35,517 nt of DNA, from assembly GCA_027014115.1 (NCBI GenBank), contig JALWEJ010000055.1, positions 1 to 35,517 of the forward strand. The letters are read 5' to 3'. Under the pieces are notes generated by a model. It saw only the letters and a list, made by a program, of their open reading frames with translations. It was not told the origin of the DNA and made no database searches. Positions 24,251 to 33,885 of the stretch are shown piece after piece. Origin of the DNA: Desulfurellales bacterium (GTDB lineage Bacteria > Campylobacterota_A > Desulfurellia > Desulfurellales > Hippeaceae). Position 1 is the stretch's first letter. Every line of letters begins with the position of its first letter. Position numbers and translations under genes: made by a program.

Positions 24251-25023
24251 TTATCTCTATAAAAGCCCCTCGATGAATCTTTCAAAAAGTCTATCATATG
24301 TATAACATTTTTGGATGGGCTGTTTTTTAGTTCTTCATATGCCTCTTTAAATGTTTTGTTGCTCCTGAAAAGCAGCTTATAAGCCTTTTTTAATTCGTTT
24401 ATCTCTTCATATGAGAAACCGGCTCTTTTAAGCCCCGTTAAATTTAATCCATTCAGATGGGATCTGTTTCCAACAGCAAGACAAAAGGGGGCAACATCCA
24501 AACTAATACCACTCATACCCCCAATCATAGCAAATCTTCCGATTCTTACAAACTGATGCACGGCACTCATACCGCCTATAACCACATCGTCTTCTATAAC
24601 AATGTGCCCAGCAAGTTGAACCGTGTTTGCAATAATGATATTGTTACCCAATTGACAATCGTGCGCTACATGAACATAAGCCATTAAAAAGCCGTTATCT
24701 CCTATTCTTGTTATTCCGCCTCCACCTTTTGTTCCCCTGTTAATCATGCAGAATTCTCTGATTGTAGTGTTATTACCAATTACAAGTTGAGTAATCTCGC
24801 CTCGAAATTTCAAATCTTGCGGTGTCGTTCCCAAAACAGCAGATGGGAAAATTCTACAATCACTACCTATTGTGGTATAAGAATCTATATAAACATTGGC
24901 ACTTATATATGTATTATCACCTATTTTAACATTGTTTCTTATACAGGCATGCGGTCCTACAACCACACCCTCACCTAACTCAACCTTGTCCTCAACAATA
25001 GCCGTAGGATGTATATCAACCAT
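24247..25023 (-). CDS. lpxA: UDP-N-acetylglucosamine acyltransferase
   Basis: LpxA adds the first 3-hydroxyacyl chain in lipid A synthesis. It is a left-handed beta-helix protein of hexapeptide repeats (IHPTAIVEDKVELGEGV ...), with the catalytic His121 in VHVAHDCQLGNN and the family segments HQFVRIGRFAMIGG and NRSHLNGLNLTGLKR. The frame is open to an ATG at 25035, but GGAG lies in those codons 5 bases before the ATG at 25023, giving 258 residues. It follows fabZ by 13 bases. Confidence 0.95.
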   Translation of the reverse strand: MVDIHPTAIVEDKVELGEGVVVGPHACIRNNVKIGDNTYISANVYIDSYTTIGSDCRIFPSAVLGTTPQDLKFRGEITQLVIGNNTTIREFCMINRGTKGGGGITRIGDNGFLMAYVHVAHDCQLGNNIIIANTVQLAGHIVIEDDVVIGGMSAVHQFVRIGRFAMIGGMSGISLDVAPFCLAVGNRSHLNGLNLTGLKRAGFSYEEINELKKAYKLLFRSNKTFKEAYEELKNSPSKNVIHMIDFLKDSSRGFYRDK

Positions 25024-25036
25024 AACCTCTCCCATT

Positions 25037-25483
25037 TCAATCGAGTTTTGCCATCATGACAGCCTCAGCAGCTAAAGAACCGTCTACAAAACATTTTCCC
25101 TGCATTTTCCAAACATTCAATTTGCGTTTCAATATCTCAATATGCATCTCAAGCCTGTCACCAGGAACAACCGGTCTTCTGAATTTTGCCTTATCTATCT
25201 GCATAAAATAGACATTTCTGTTGCCGTCAATGGATTTTTCAAATTCCTCTTTCTCTAAAGAAAGAAAAGAAAGAATACCTCCGCTTTGGGCCATTGCTTC
25301 AATAACCAGAACACCGGGCATTACGGCTTGGCGTGGAAAATGTCCCACAAAAAACGGTTCGTTAATGGTGACATTTTTTATTGTCTTAATCCATTTATCC
25401 TTTTCATACTCCAATACTCTATCAACAAGTAAGAAAGGGTAGCGATGAGGCAAAATTCTCTTTATCTCTTCTATGCCTATCAT
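25037..25483 (-). CDS. fabZ: 3-hydroxyacyl-ACP dehydratase FabZ
   Basis: FabZ dehydrates 3-hydroxyacyl-ACP in fatty acid synthesis and competes with LpxA and LpxD for the same substrate. The 148-residue hot-dog protein has LPHRYPFLLVDRV, catalytic His48 in GHFPRQAVMPGVL and Glu62 in IEAMAQ, and KFRRPVVPGDRL. It overlaps lpxD by 4 bases and sits between lpxD and lpxA, as in many Gram-negatives. Confidence 0.96.
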   Translation of the reverse strand: MIGIEEIKRILPHRYPFLLVDRVLEYEKDKWIKTIKNVTINEPFFVGHFPRQAVMPGVLVIEAMAQSGGILSFLSLEKEEFEKSIDGNRNVYFMQIDKAKFRRPVVPGDRLEMHIEILKRKLNVWKMQGKCFVDGSLAAEAVMMAKLD

Positions 25484-26508
25484 ATTTTTTTCAGCTCCTC
25501 TATCTCTTTTTCAAGCTCTTTGATTTTTTTATACATCTCACCGAGTTTTGTAACAACAACACTGTTTCTCAACCATTTGGAATGTTCATAAATGGGTATA
25601 CCGCTGTAGATACCGGCTTTTTTCACATTAGAGCCCACACCCGATTTTGCAGTTATTATAACACCATCTGCAATATTGATATGTCCTGCAATACCTGTTT
25701 GACCTGCCAAAATAACATTTTTACCTATCTTTGTTGAGCCGGATATGCCGGTTTGGGCAATGACAAGTGTATTTTCACCAATTTCAACATTATGGGCAAT
25801 CTGGACAAGATTATCTATCTTTGCACCCTTTTTTATAATAGTGCTGTCCAAAGCCGCTCTATCTATTGAAACATTAGAGCCTATTTCCACACCGTCTTCT
25901 ATAACCACATTGCCCACTTGAGGTATTTTAATGTGATTGTTTTCTTTTGTTTGTGCATAGCCAAATCCGTCGCTACCTATAACACTGCCTGAATGTATTA
26001 TAACATCATTACCAATAACGCTGTTTTCTCTTATGGTAACGGAAGGATAGATAATGCAGTTTTCACCTATTGTCGTATTTTCACCAATATACACAAAAGG
26101 CATTATTGTAGTGTTTTTTCCTATGGTAACATTATCATCAATAAACACAAAATCTTCAATCCTGCAGGTTGTATCTATTTTTGCACTTTCTTTTATTGAG
26201 GCATTTTTGCTAATCATAGGCTCTTTTTGCTTAAATGCAAACAGTGTTCTCAAAACCTGAGCAAAACAAAAGTAGGCATCCTTGCAGATTATAAATGTCT
26301 TATCTTTATATTTTTCAATATCTACGGCACTATCGACAATAATACATCCTGCATTGGTAGTTGGAAGAAATTTTTCATACTTCTTGTTTGCTACAAATGT
26401 CAATTCATCAGACTTTGCCTTTTCTATTGTTCCAACACCAGTGATTTGCGTATCTTTGTTTCCAACAACATCGGCAGAAAGCAAAGATGCTATATCTCTA
26501 ACTTTCAC
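25480..26508 (-). CDS. lpxD: UDP-3-O-acylglucosamine N-acyltransferase
   Basis: LpxD adds the N-linked hydroxyacyl chain. The 342-residue protein has an N-terminal uridine-binding domain (IASLLSADVVGNKDTQITGVGTIEKA) and a long left-handed beta helix of hexapeptide repeats. It has the catalytic region QIAHNVEIGEN near residue 235 and GSDGFGYA upstream of it. A short C-terminal coiled coil ends the protein (KIKELEKEIEELKK). Nine bases separate it from skp. Confidence 0.95.
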   Translation of the reverse strand: MKVRDIASLLSADVVGNKDTQITGVGTIEKAKSDELTFVANKKYEKFLPTTNAGCIIVDSAVDIEKYKDKTFIICKDAYFCFAQVLRTLFAFKQKEPMISKNASIKESAKIDTTCRIEDFVFIDDNVTIGKNTTIMPFVYIGENTTIGENCIIYPSVTIRENSVIGNDVIIHSGSVIGSDGFGYAQTKENNHIKIPQVGNVVIEDGVEIGSNVSIDRAALDSTIIKKGAKIDNLVQIAHNVEIGENTLVIAQTGISGSTKIGKNVILAGQTGIAGHINIADGVIITAKSGVGSNVKKAGIYSGIPIYEHSKWLRNSVVVTKLGEMYKKIKELEKEIEELKKI

Positions 26509-26517
26509 TTTAAACTC

Positions 26518-27036
26518 CTATTTTTTCGATTTGGAGTATTTTGCATCGTATTTTTTGATTATATCTTTTGTGATATCCAAAGCATCGTTCCAATATATCA
26601 AACCCTGGTGCGTCTCAAAAACAACATCTATTTTATGTGAAATTGCATACTGTTTTATAACGCCGATTAAATCATTAATGACCTTTGTTGATAGCACTTT
26701 TTCTTTTGTTCTAACCTCATCTGCCGCATCACTTTTGTATCTTTCAATCTCTTTTGCCCTATCCTGATATAAAGCAGCTTTTTTATCCTTTATAGCTTTA
26801 CTTAGTTTGCTGTTTTGAAGCTGATTTGCAAGTTTTTTTAACTGCTCAACCTTTCTATCTATGACAACTTTCTTTGCCTCAATAAGTTTTTCTATTTCAG
26901 CCTTCGCATGTTTACCCGCCTTACACTCATGCATAGCCTTTTCCAAATCAACAACAGCTATTGTTTTTGCAAAAGCAAACCCGCTAAATGAAGTTAAAAT
27001 AAACAGACTAATCAACACACTAAACAATTTTCTCAT
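26518..27036 (-). CDS. skp: OmpH/Skp-family periplasmic chaperone
   Basis: A 172-residue OmpH-family protein: signal peptide MRKLFSVLISLFILTSFSG with cleavage after AFA (residue 23), then KTIAVVDLEKAMHECKAGK and a long charged coiled coil (AEIEKLIEAKKVVIDRKVEQ...). This forms the tentacles that hold unfolded outer-membrane proteins on their way to BamA. GGAGG 8 bases before the ATG at 27036 decides the start over an ATG five codons earlier. It lies between bamA and lpxD. Confidence 0.9.
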   Translation of the reverse strand: MRKLFSVLISLFILTSFSGFAFAKTIAVVDLEKAMHECKAGKHAKAEIEKLIEAKKVVIDRKVEQLKKLANQLQNSKLSKAIKDKKAALYQDRAKEIERYKSDAADEVRTKEKVLSTKVINDLIGVIKQYAISHKIDVVFETHQGLIYWNDALDITKDIIKKYDAKYSKSKK

Positions 27037-27054
27037 CAAATCACCCTCCAAATT

Positions 27055-29310
27055 TTAAAATAAAGCTCCCAAAGAAAATTGAACCACAAATGAATTTTCA
27101 TCGTCTCTCGGGTCTAAGTTTTGACCTGCCTCAATCCTTATAGGTCCAAGTGGGGAAATCCATCTAATTCCAAGACCCACATCACTTCTCAAATCCGAAA
27201 AATCATAACTGTCAAGCCAACAATTTCCTATATCGTAAAAACCTACACCATATAATTTAAGCTCTGTTATCAAAGGAAAGATAAGCTCTGCTGCAGCCTG
27301 AAATTCTCTATCCCCACCTATATAGTTGCCCTCTTCATCTCTCGGTGATAGCTTTCCTGTCTTAAAGCCTCTTAAAGAATCAATACCACCCAAGAAAAAT
27401 CTTCTGTTGATAGGAACAACATGGTTGCCCAACCCTTTTGCATATCCTATCTCGGCTTTTACATGTCCTATCAAATCCAGCGGCAGCTTACGGAAATATT
27501 CGCCCGAAAGTACGCTTTTAATATACTTTCTATCACCGCCCAATCCTGCATATCTAAATGTTTGTGTTATCCTAACACCGCTTGTCGGAAATATTGAACT
27601 GTTAAGTGTATCGTATGTAACAAAAGGTTCAATCGAGCTTTCTGTATGTTCTCCCTCCTGCTGCTTCAAATAATACCCAGGATCATCTGTATCAAGCTCT
27701 ATATTGTCAAATGTAAGAGAGTATTTTACACCAACAGATAAATCGTCATCCCAAAATCTTCGTGCCAAGGTCAATATAAATCCGCTTGTCTTTTGCGTAT
27801 AGTCATAATTCTCATATTCTTGGTGGAAAATTTCAACACCAGCCGATATGGGTCTGTTATAAATCCAATCATCAACAAAATTAATATCAAACAACGAGGA
27901 CTTCGAACTCAAATCGGCAGAAATTTTTCCGTATATACCTGTCCCGAAAAGATTTCTTTCAGAAACAGAACCTTTAACTCCAACCTTATCATAAGAAGAG
28001 TATCCAACACCAAATGTCAACATGCCCGTCGGTTTTTCTTTTACTATCACCTTCATATCAACAGTATTATTCGAAACCCTTTTTGTGGTTATCTTTATAT
28101 TGTCAAAGAAATCAAGTTTATTAAGCTTAAATTTAGAACGATTAATCTTTGAAATAGAGTACAAATCGCCTTCTTTGAGTTTCAGTTCTCTCCTTATAAC
28201 ATCATCTCTCGTTTTTGAGTTTCCTACTATTTCAATCCTATTTATGTAAACCTTCGGTCCCTTGTTTATATTGATTGTTAAATATGCAAATTTATTATCC
28301 TTTTTGATGTCCGGATATACATCACAAAATGCATACCCTTTATCTGCATACATATCGGTTATTGCCTCTATATCTTTTCTTAGGGCAACAATATTAAACG
28401 GCTTGTTCTTCGCAAGCTTCATTTTTTCAAGCAGTTCTTTATTCGTAAACGGTTTTGTGTTTTCGAATTTTATTGATTTTAAAATATATTGGCTGCCCTC
28501 TTTTAGAGAAAAATCGATATGAATATCTCCGCTGTCGGGTTCAACCGTTACTATGGGGTCATGCAGAAACACATCAAGGTAGCCTTTTGACAGATATACA
28601 TCTCTAATCTTTTGAGAATCGCTTTCCAAACTGTTTATTTTCAACTTTCCAGTATAAAACCAAGGAAGCCATGTTAATATATATGGGCCCTTTTTTCTGT
28701 GGTTGGTTAATTTATCTTTTAAATCATCCGCATCCACATGCTTGTTGCCTATTATATTAACATCCCTAATAAATGTCTCCTTACTTTCTTTTATATCAAA
28801 TTCAATATCCACTCTGTTTTTTTCAACAGGCTTTATTTTATAGTCAATTCTCGTTAAATACATACCCTTTGATGCATACATTCCAAGCATCTGATTAACA
28901 GTCTGATTTATCAAATCCTTATTTAAAATACGATAGGGTTTTATCTTTAAAGCTTTTGTCAATTTTTTATCAGAAATCTCATCGTTACCTTTAAAGGTAA
29001 TAAATCTCACAGAGGGTTTTTCATTTACTCTATAGGTAAGGGTTCCATCCTCATCCAACAAAGCCTCAACATTTTTATAAAAGCCGAGATTGTAGATGTT
29101 TTTTATATCGTTATCAACCGTTTTTAAATTGAAAGGCTTCGAGGTTTTTGAGTGTATAACGCTTAATATTGTTGCTTTATCCGTCCTGATAGTACCCTGT
29201 ATATTTATGGATGTTATGGTCGTTGAAGCAAAACCTGCATATGATAAAACAGTTACAAACATTATTGCCAAAACAGAAATTAATAAAATAAGACTAATTA
29301 TTCTTTTCAC
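27055..29310 (-). CDS. bamA: outer membrane protein assembly factor BamA
   Basis: BamA (751 residues) inserts beta-barrel proteins into the outer membrane. It begins with a signal peptide (KRIISLILLISVLAIMFV ... SYAGFA), followed by five POTRA domains (about 30-420, with repeated KxFNLK/GFYKNV-like units) and a C-terminal barrel. SLRGFKTGKLSP is the L6-loop VRGF-type motif, and the chain ends in a Phe. The start is GTG with GGAGGG about 7 bases upstream and overlaps lolD by 17 bases. Confidence 0.96.
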   Translation of the reverse strand: MKRIISLILLISVLAIMFVTVLSYAGFASTTITSINIQGTIRTDKATILSVIHSKTSKPFNLKTVDNDIKNIYNLGFYKNVEALLDEDGTLTYRVNEKPSVRFITFKGNDEISDKKLTKALKIKPYRILNKDLINQTVNQMLGMYASKGMYLTRIDYKIKPVEKNRVDIEFDIKESKETFIRDVNIIGNKHVDADDLKDKLTNHRKKGPYILTWLPWFYTGKLKINSLESDSQKIRDVYLSKGYLDVFLHDPIVTVEPDSGDIHIDFSLKEGSQYILKSIKFENTKPFTNKELLEKMKLAKNKPFNIVALRKDIEAITDMYADKGYAFCDVYPDIKKDNKFAYLTININKGPKVYINRIEIVGNSKTRDDVIRRELKLKEGDLYSISKINRSKFKLNKLDFFDNIKITTKRVSNNTVDMKVIVKEKPTGMLTFGVGYSSYDKVGVKGSVSERNLFGTGIYGKISADLSSKSSLFDINFVDDWIYNRPISAGVEIFHQEYENYDYTQKTSGFILTLARRFWDDDLSVGVKYSLTFDNIELDTDDPGYYLKQQEGEHTESSIEPFVTYDTLNSSIFPTSGVRITQTFRYAGLGGDRKYIKSVLSGEYFRKLPLDLIGHVKAEIGYAKGLGNHVVPINRRFFLGGIDSLRGFKTGKLSPRDEEGNYIGGDREFQAAAELIFPLITELKLYGVGFYDIGNCWLDSYDFSDLRSDVGLGIRWISPLGPIRIEAGQNLDPRDDENSFVVQFSLGALF

Positions 29311-29968
29311 TAATAATCCCTCCGTTTAAAACCAATACTCTATCACACATACATGCTATTTCCTCGCTGTGGGTAGCTATAACAAAAGCCTTTTTTGAGG
29401 ATAAATTTATATCTCTCATGGTTTTAACTATATCTATTGAGCTTGCTTTGTCAAGATTAGCTGTCGGCTCATCGGCTATAACGATATCCGGGCTGTTCAT
29501 CAATGACCTTGCCAAAGCCACCCTCTGCATCTCACCCCCAGACAGCTTATATACAGCCTTATAAGCCATAGAGCTGTCCATGCCTACAGCCCCCAACAAT
29601 TCCAAAGCTTTTTCTTTATTTGAACCTGAATTTTTTATCAACGACGGCAGCATTACATTCTCAATCACATTTAGTTCACTAATCAAAGAGTAAAATTGAA
29701 ACACAAAACCTATATTTTCATTTCTCATTTTTGCAAGTTTTGCTTTATTGTTAAAATCCACACTCTTACCCAAAAACAACAGCTCACCGCTATCAGGCCT
29801 GTTTATAAGCCCCAATATATGCAAAAGTGTACTTTTTCCACTGCCTGAGACACCCATTAAAGCAACTATTTCCTCATCACCTATCGATAAGTTGACACCG
29901 TTTAGGATGTTAAGCGTTTTGCTTCCGCTTATAAATGTTTTTTTAATTTTTCTTGCTTCTATTATCAC
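29294..29968 (-). CDS. lolD: lipoprotein-releasing system ATPase LolD
   Basis: This 224-residue ABC ATPase has Walker A GVSGSGKST, QFYSLISELNVIENVMLPSLI (the Q-loop and MacB/LolD-type segment), signature KLSGGEMQRVALARSL, Walker B DIVIADEPTANLD and switch His (ATHSEE). It powers release of lipoproteins from the inner membrane with the LolC/E protein, whose stop it overlaps by 4 bases. Confidence 0.93.
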   Translation of the reverse strand: MIIEARKIKKTFISGSKTLNILNGVNLSIGDEEIVALMGVSGSGKSTLLHILGLINRPDSGELLFLGKSVDFNNKAKLAKMRNENIGFVFQFYSLISELNVIENVMLPSLIKNSGSNKEKALELLGAVGMDSSMAYKAVYKLSGGEMQRVALARSLMNSPDIVIADEPTANLDKASSIDIVKTMRDINLSSKKAFVIATHSEEIACMCDRVLVLNGGIISEKNN

Positions 29969-31146
29969 GACCTTAAAACCTCTACTATGTCAACATTGGA
30001 TGCCTTTTTTGCTGGATACAAACTTGCCAAAATAACCAATAGAAATGCTGTGATTGAAATTACCGTAATGTATGCAGCATTGATATCTACAGGTATGGTA
30101 TTTATGTAGTAAACATCCTTGGGCAGCTGTATAAATTGATATTTTTTCAAAAGAAAGCTCAACGCTATACCGACAAAGTCACCAATTAGTACACCGACAA
30201 ACCCAACAACAACCGCTTGTTTTACAAATATATTTCTTATGTTTTGTTTTGTAGCTCCAAATGCCATCAAAACGGCAACATCCTTCACCTTTTCCATAAC
30301 CAGCATAGTTAAAGAACTTGTAATATTAAATGCCGCAACAAGTATTACAAGCAGAAGAATTACAAACAGTGCGAATTTTTCAAGCTTCAGTGCACTGAAA
30401 AAATTACTGTTTAACTCAATCCAGTTTGAAACATAAAAGCCCATTCCCAATTGGTGCTCAAGTTTTTTTGAAAACTCTCTTGCCTTGTACGGGTCTTTCA
30501 AAACTATGGCAATAGTATTAATCTTGCCTTTCATTTGAGTCTTATTCCAAACATCCTCTATGGGGGCATATATAAATGTTGTATCATAATCATACATACC
30601 CGATTTAAATATTCCCGTAACCGTCTCTTTAAAAGCAAGGGGAGCAAAACCAAACGGAGTTGTTTTGCCGAAGGGAAGAATAATTCTCAATTTGCTCATT
30701 GTTGCAATACCCAATATTTTCATCAATTCACTGCCCACAACAACACCGTTTAAGTCTCCCTTTATGTATCTCTTAAGCTCTCCGCTTTTTTTTATATCTA
30801 TACCATTCAAAACAGCACCGCTTGAAAACCGTCCTGAGCTGACAATACACTGAGTAGTCAAAAGCGGATACACATATTTGACCTCTTTGTTTGATTCTAT
30901 GTTTTTTATCAAATCCTTATTATAATCAAACACTCCGGAAAAATTCTTTACAAACACATGAGGGTTTACACCCATTATCTTTTTCTCAAGTTCATTATCA
31001 AATCCATTCATAACACCCATAACAACAATCAACGCTGCAACACCGAGTATGATGCCTATGATGGACATCAATGAAGAAAAGGATATAAATTTATCCGAAC
31101 GATTGGATTTTATATATTTAAAAGCCAAAAAGGATTCAAAATTCAC
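29965..31146 (-). CDS. lipoprotein-releasing system permease LolC/LolE
   Basis: This 393-residue membrane protein has the LolC/E pattern: N-terminal FLAFKYIKSNRSDKFISFSSLMSIIG, first helix GIILGVAALIVVMGVMNGF, a large periplasmic domain (about 50-265), and three C-terminal helices (FVILLLVILVAAFNI, VGFVGVLIGDFVGIAL, VISITAFLLVILASLYPA). Only one such gene is in this cluster, so it may form a homodimer (LolF style) or a second subunit may be encoded elsewhere. It starts at GTG. Confidence 0.9.
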   Translation of the reverse strand: MNFESFLAFKYIKSNRSDKFISFSSLMSIIGIILGVAALIVVMGVMNGFDNELEKKIMGVNPHVFVKNFSGVFDYNKDLIKNIESNKEVKYVYPLLTTQCIVSSGRFSSGAVLNGIDIKKSGELKRYIKGDLNGVVVGSELMKILGIATMSKLRIILPFGKTTPFGFAPLAFKETVTGIFKSGMYDYDTTFIYAPIEDVWNKTQMKGKINTIAIVLKDPYKAREFSKKLEHQLGMGFYVSNWIELNSNFFSALKLEKFALFVILLLVILVAAFNITSSLTMLVMEKVKDVAVLMAFGATKQNIRNIFVKQAVVVGFVGVLIGDFVGIALSFLLKKYQFIQLPKDVYYINTIPVDINAAYITVISITAFLLVILASLYPAKKASNVDIVEVLRS

Positions 31147-31155
31147 TCATTCCTC

Positions 31156-33522
31156 TCAAATGGGCTTTTCAAGTGCCATATCGAGCACCTCTTGCACGGT
31201 TTTTACAAAGTGGTAATTGAGTTTTTTAGACTTTATTTGAGATTCTATCTCATATACATCCTTTTTATTTTCATACGGCACAATAATATCGTATATGCCC
31301 GCCCTCAAGGCTGCAAGGGTTTTTTCCTTCAAGCCGCCAATCGGCAAAACTCTTCCTGTAAGAGTTATCTCTCCCGTCATTGCAACGGTGTGTTTTACCG
31401 GTATATCTGTCAAACATGATATGATTGCCGTTGCCATAGTAATGCCTGCCGACGGTCCATCTTTTGGTGTTGCGCCTTCCGGTACATGTATATGCAAATC
31501 GTACTTTTGATAAAAATCCTCTTCAAGTCCCAATGAATCGGACATACTCCTTGCCAGCGTAACGGCAGCCTTAGCAGACTCTTTCATAACATCTCCCAAG
31601 GAACCTGTAAGTGTCAATTTACCGCTGCCCTTCACTTTTGAAACCTCTATAAACAAAACGGCTCCTCCAACAGATGTCCAGGCAAGACCTGTTGCTATTC
31701 CGACATAGCTTTTATCCAATTTTTCACTAACACTAAAATGGGGTATGCCGAGATATTTCTGGAGATTGTTTGATGTAATGGACAGCAAATCAAGCTTTTT
31801 ACCTTCCGCAATTTGTCTTGCTATCTTTCTTAAAACCTTGGAGATGGTCTTTTCTAAGTTTCTAACACCAGCCTCTTTTGTATAACTTTCTATTATTTTT
31901 CTTACGGCACCGTCTGTAAGTTTTATATCAAACTTGTCCAGTCCATGCTCTTTTATCTGTCTTGGAATAATATACTTTTTCGCAATCTTTATCTTCTCAT
32001 CGACAGTATAGCCCGAAAGCCTTATAATCTCCATTCTATCGAGCAACGGCGAAGGAATGGTTTCTGTTGTATTTGCGGTTGTAATAAAAAACACCTCAGA
32101 TAAATCAAAAGGAACGCCAAGATAATGATCCTCAAATTCGTTGTTTTGTTCGGGATCTAAAACCTCAAGCAGCGCACTGGATGGATCTCCACTGAAGTCC
32201 CTTCCGAGCTTGTCTATTTCATCGAGAACAAATACAGGATTCTTCATCCCGGCTTGCTTTAAGCCCTGAATTATTCTTCCAGGCAGTGCACCTACATAGG
32301 TTCTTCTGTGTCCTCTTATTTCAGCCTCATCCCTAACACCACCCAAAGATATTCTCACAAGTTTTCTGTTTATAGCTCTTGCTATGGACTTTGCCAAAGA
32401 GGTTTTTCCAACACCTGGCGGTCCTACAAAACAAAGTATAGGTCCTTTCATATCCTGTTTTATTTTTTTTACCGAAAGATATTCGAGTATTCTCGTTTTT
32501 GCCTCTTTTATGTCGTAATGGTCTTCATCCAATATCTTTGCCACCTCTTTGATATTTATCTTCTCTTTGGAACGCTTATTCCAAGGCATGGCTATCATCC
32601 AGTCAAGATAGGTTCTTATGACATTTGCCTCTGCAGAATCTGGATGCATCTTAGAAAGTCTTGACAACTGCTTCTCTGCTTCTTTATATGCAACCTGAGG
32701 CATTTTAGCTTTTTTTATTTTTTCCTTTAAATCCTCTATCTCATCTGAGGAATCCCCTTCGCCAAGCTCCTTTTTGATTGCCCTCATCTGCTCCCGTAAA
32801 AAATACTCTTTTTGTGTTTTTGAGATTTCTTCTCTTGCCTCATTTTGTATCTTTGTCTGAAGAGCAAGAAGCTGAAGTTCTTTATCCAATATTTCGTTTA
32901 GCCTTCTTAGCCTATCTTCTACATATCTCATATCAAGAAGCTCTTGAGCTACATCTGTTTTGAGTTGTATGTTGCTTGCAATAATATCTGTAAACTTGTC
33001 GGGTTCCTCAATATTGTTTGCTATAACAACTATGTCGTTTGGTATGTTTTTATTGTATGTGGTAAGCTGCTGAAGTTGGTCTTTTACGGCTCTCATGAGA
33101 GCCTCTATCTCCATTTCTTTTGTTTCGCTTTCTGGGAAAACATCTTTACTTTCTTCAATTTCTGCTTCTATGTAAGGCGAAAACTGAACAAATTCTTTTA
33201 CCCTAACCTTTTTAAGCCCCTGAACAAGTATCTTTACTCTGCCGTCAGGCATCTTCAGCATTCTTAGAATCAAACAGGCTGTTCCTGTTTTATATAAATC
33301 CTTTTCTCCCGGGTTGTTTTCATCGGAAGTCTTCTGTGTCAAAGCAACAACCATCCTGTCTTTTGATAGCGCTTCATCAATAGCTTTTATGGAAAAATCA
33401 CGCCCAACAAACAGAGGCATAATCATATAGGGAAATACCACAATATCTCTAAGAGGTAAAACCGGTAGGCTGTCGGGCATATTAATTTCTTCGTCAATCT
33501 TAATTGTTTCTATATCGTTCAT
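31156..33522 (-). CDS. lon: ATP-dependent protease Lon
   Basis: Lon (788 residues) degrades misfolded and regulatory proteins. Domains in order: LAN substrate-binding region starting LPVLPLRDIVVFP, coiled coil (EEISKTQKEYFLREQMRAIKKE), AAA+ ATPase with Walker A GPPGVGKTSLAK and Walker B PVFVLDEIDK, and the protease domain with Ser691 (DGPSAG) and Lys734 (GLKEKT) as the catalytic dyad. It lies 7 bases after hsp20. Seeing lon and hsp20 next to BAM genes suggests linked control of folding stress and envelope load. Confidence 0.97.
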   Translation of the reverse strand: MNDIETIKIDEEINMPDSLPVLPLRDIVVFPYMIMPLFVGRDFSIKAIDEALSKDRMVVALTQKTSDENNPGEKDLYKTGTACLILRMLKMPDGRVKILVQGLKKVRVKEFVQFSPYIEAEIEESKDVFPESETKEMEIEALMRAVKDQLQQLTTYNKNIPNDIVVIANNIEEPDKFTDIIASNIQLKTDVAQELLDMRYVEDRLRRLNEILDKELQLLALQTKIQNEAREEISKTQKEYFLREQMRAIKKELGEGDSSDEIEDLKEKIKKAKMPQVAYKEAEKQLSRLSKMHPDSAEANVIRTYLDWMIAMPWNKRSKEKINIKEVAKILDEDHYDIKEAKTRILEYLSVKKIKQDMKGPILCFVGPPGVGKTSLAKSIARAINRKLVRISLGGVRDEAEIRGHRRTYVGALPGRIIQGLKQAGMKNPVFVLDEIDKLGRDFSGDPSSALLEVLDPEQNNEFEDHYLGVPFDLSEVFFITTANTTETIPSPLLDRMEIIRLSGYTVDEKIKIAKKYIIPRQIKEHGLDKFDIKLTDGAVRKIIESYTKEAGVRNLEKTISKVLRKIARQIAEGKKLDLLSITSNNLQKYLGIPHFSVSEKLDKSYVGIATGLAWTSVGGAVLFIEVSKVKGSGKLTLTGSLGDVMKESAKAAVTLARSMSDSLGLEEDFYQKYDLHIHVPEGATPKDGPSAGITMATAIISCLTDIPVKHTVAMTGEITLTGRVLPIGGLKEKTLAALRAGIYDIIVPYENKKDVYEIESQIKSKKLNYHFVKTVQEVLDMALEKPI

Positions 33523-33529
33523 AAATTTT

Positions 33530-33880
33530 TCACCCCTTGCTCATAATTATTTTAAGAATTCCATGTTTGTATGCAATGTCATCTATATTTTGAACATTAA
33601 ACGGAATTTCTATGATTTTTTTAAATGTTCCAAATATTCTTTCTGCCTGCAAATACCTTACACCTTTTACGCTAACTCTTTTTTTCAAACCAAACACAAT
33701 CAACAATTCATTATCCAACTCAACCCTCAGGTTATCCGTATCCAAACCGGGTATTTCAAAATCAACAAACAATTTTCCGTCTTTTTCATATATGTCACAC
33801 AACGGTTCAAAAATATCGCTTCTTTTTAGTATTATGTCAATCAATTCTATAATTTGACGCCTTATTTTTATATTAGTCAT
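33530..33880 (-). CDS. small heat-shock protein, Hsp20 family
   Basis: This 116-residue protein has an alpha-crystallin domain: FEPLCDIYEKDGKLFVDFEIPGLD, LRVELDNELLIVFGLKK, and the C-terminal AYKHGILKIIMSK matching the family A-x-x-x-N-G-V-L signature with Gly-Ile-Leu. The C-terminal I-x-I/V tail used for oligomer contacts is absent, since the chain ends right after the domain. It lies 5 bases after bamD and directly before lon, so both probably respond to protein damage. Confidence 0.85.
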   Translation of the reverse strand: MTNIKIRRQIIELIDIILKRSDIFEPLCDIYEKDGKLFVDFEIPGLDTDNLRVELDNELLIVFGLKKRVSVKGVRYLQAERIFGTFKKIIEIPFNVQNIDDIAYKHGILKIIMSKG

Positions 33881-33885
33881 AATCT

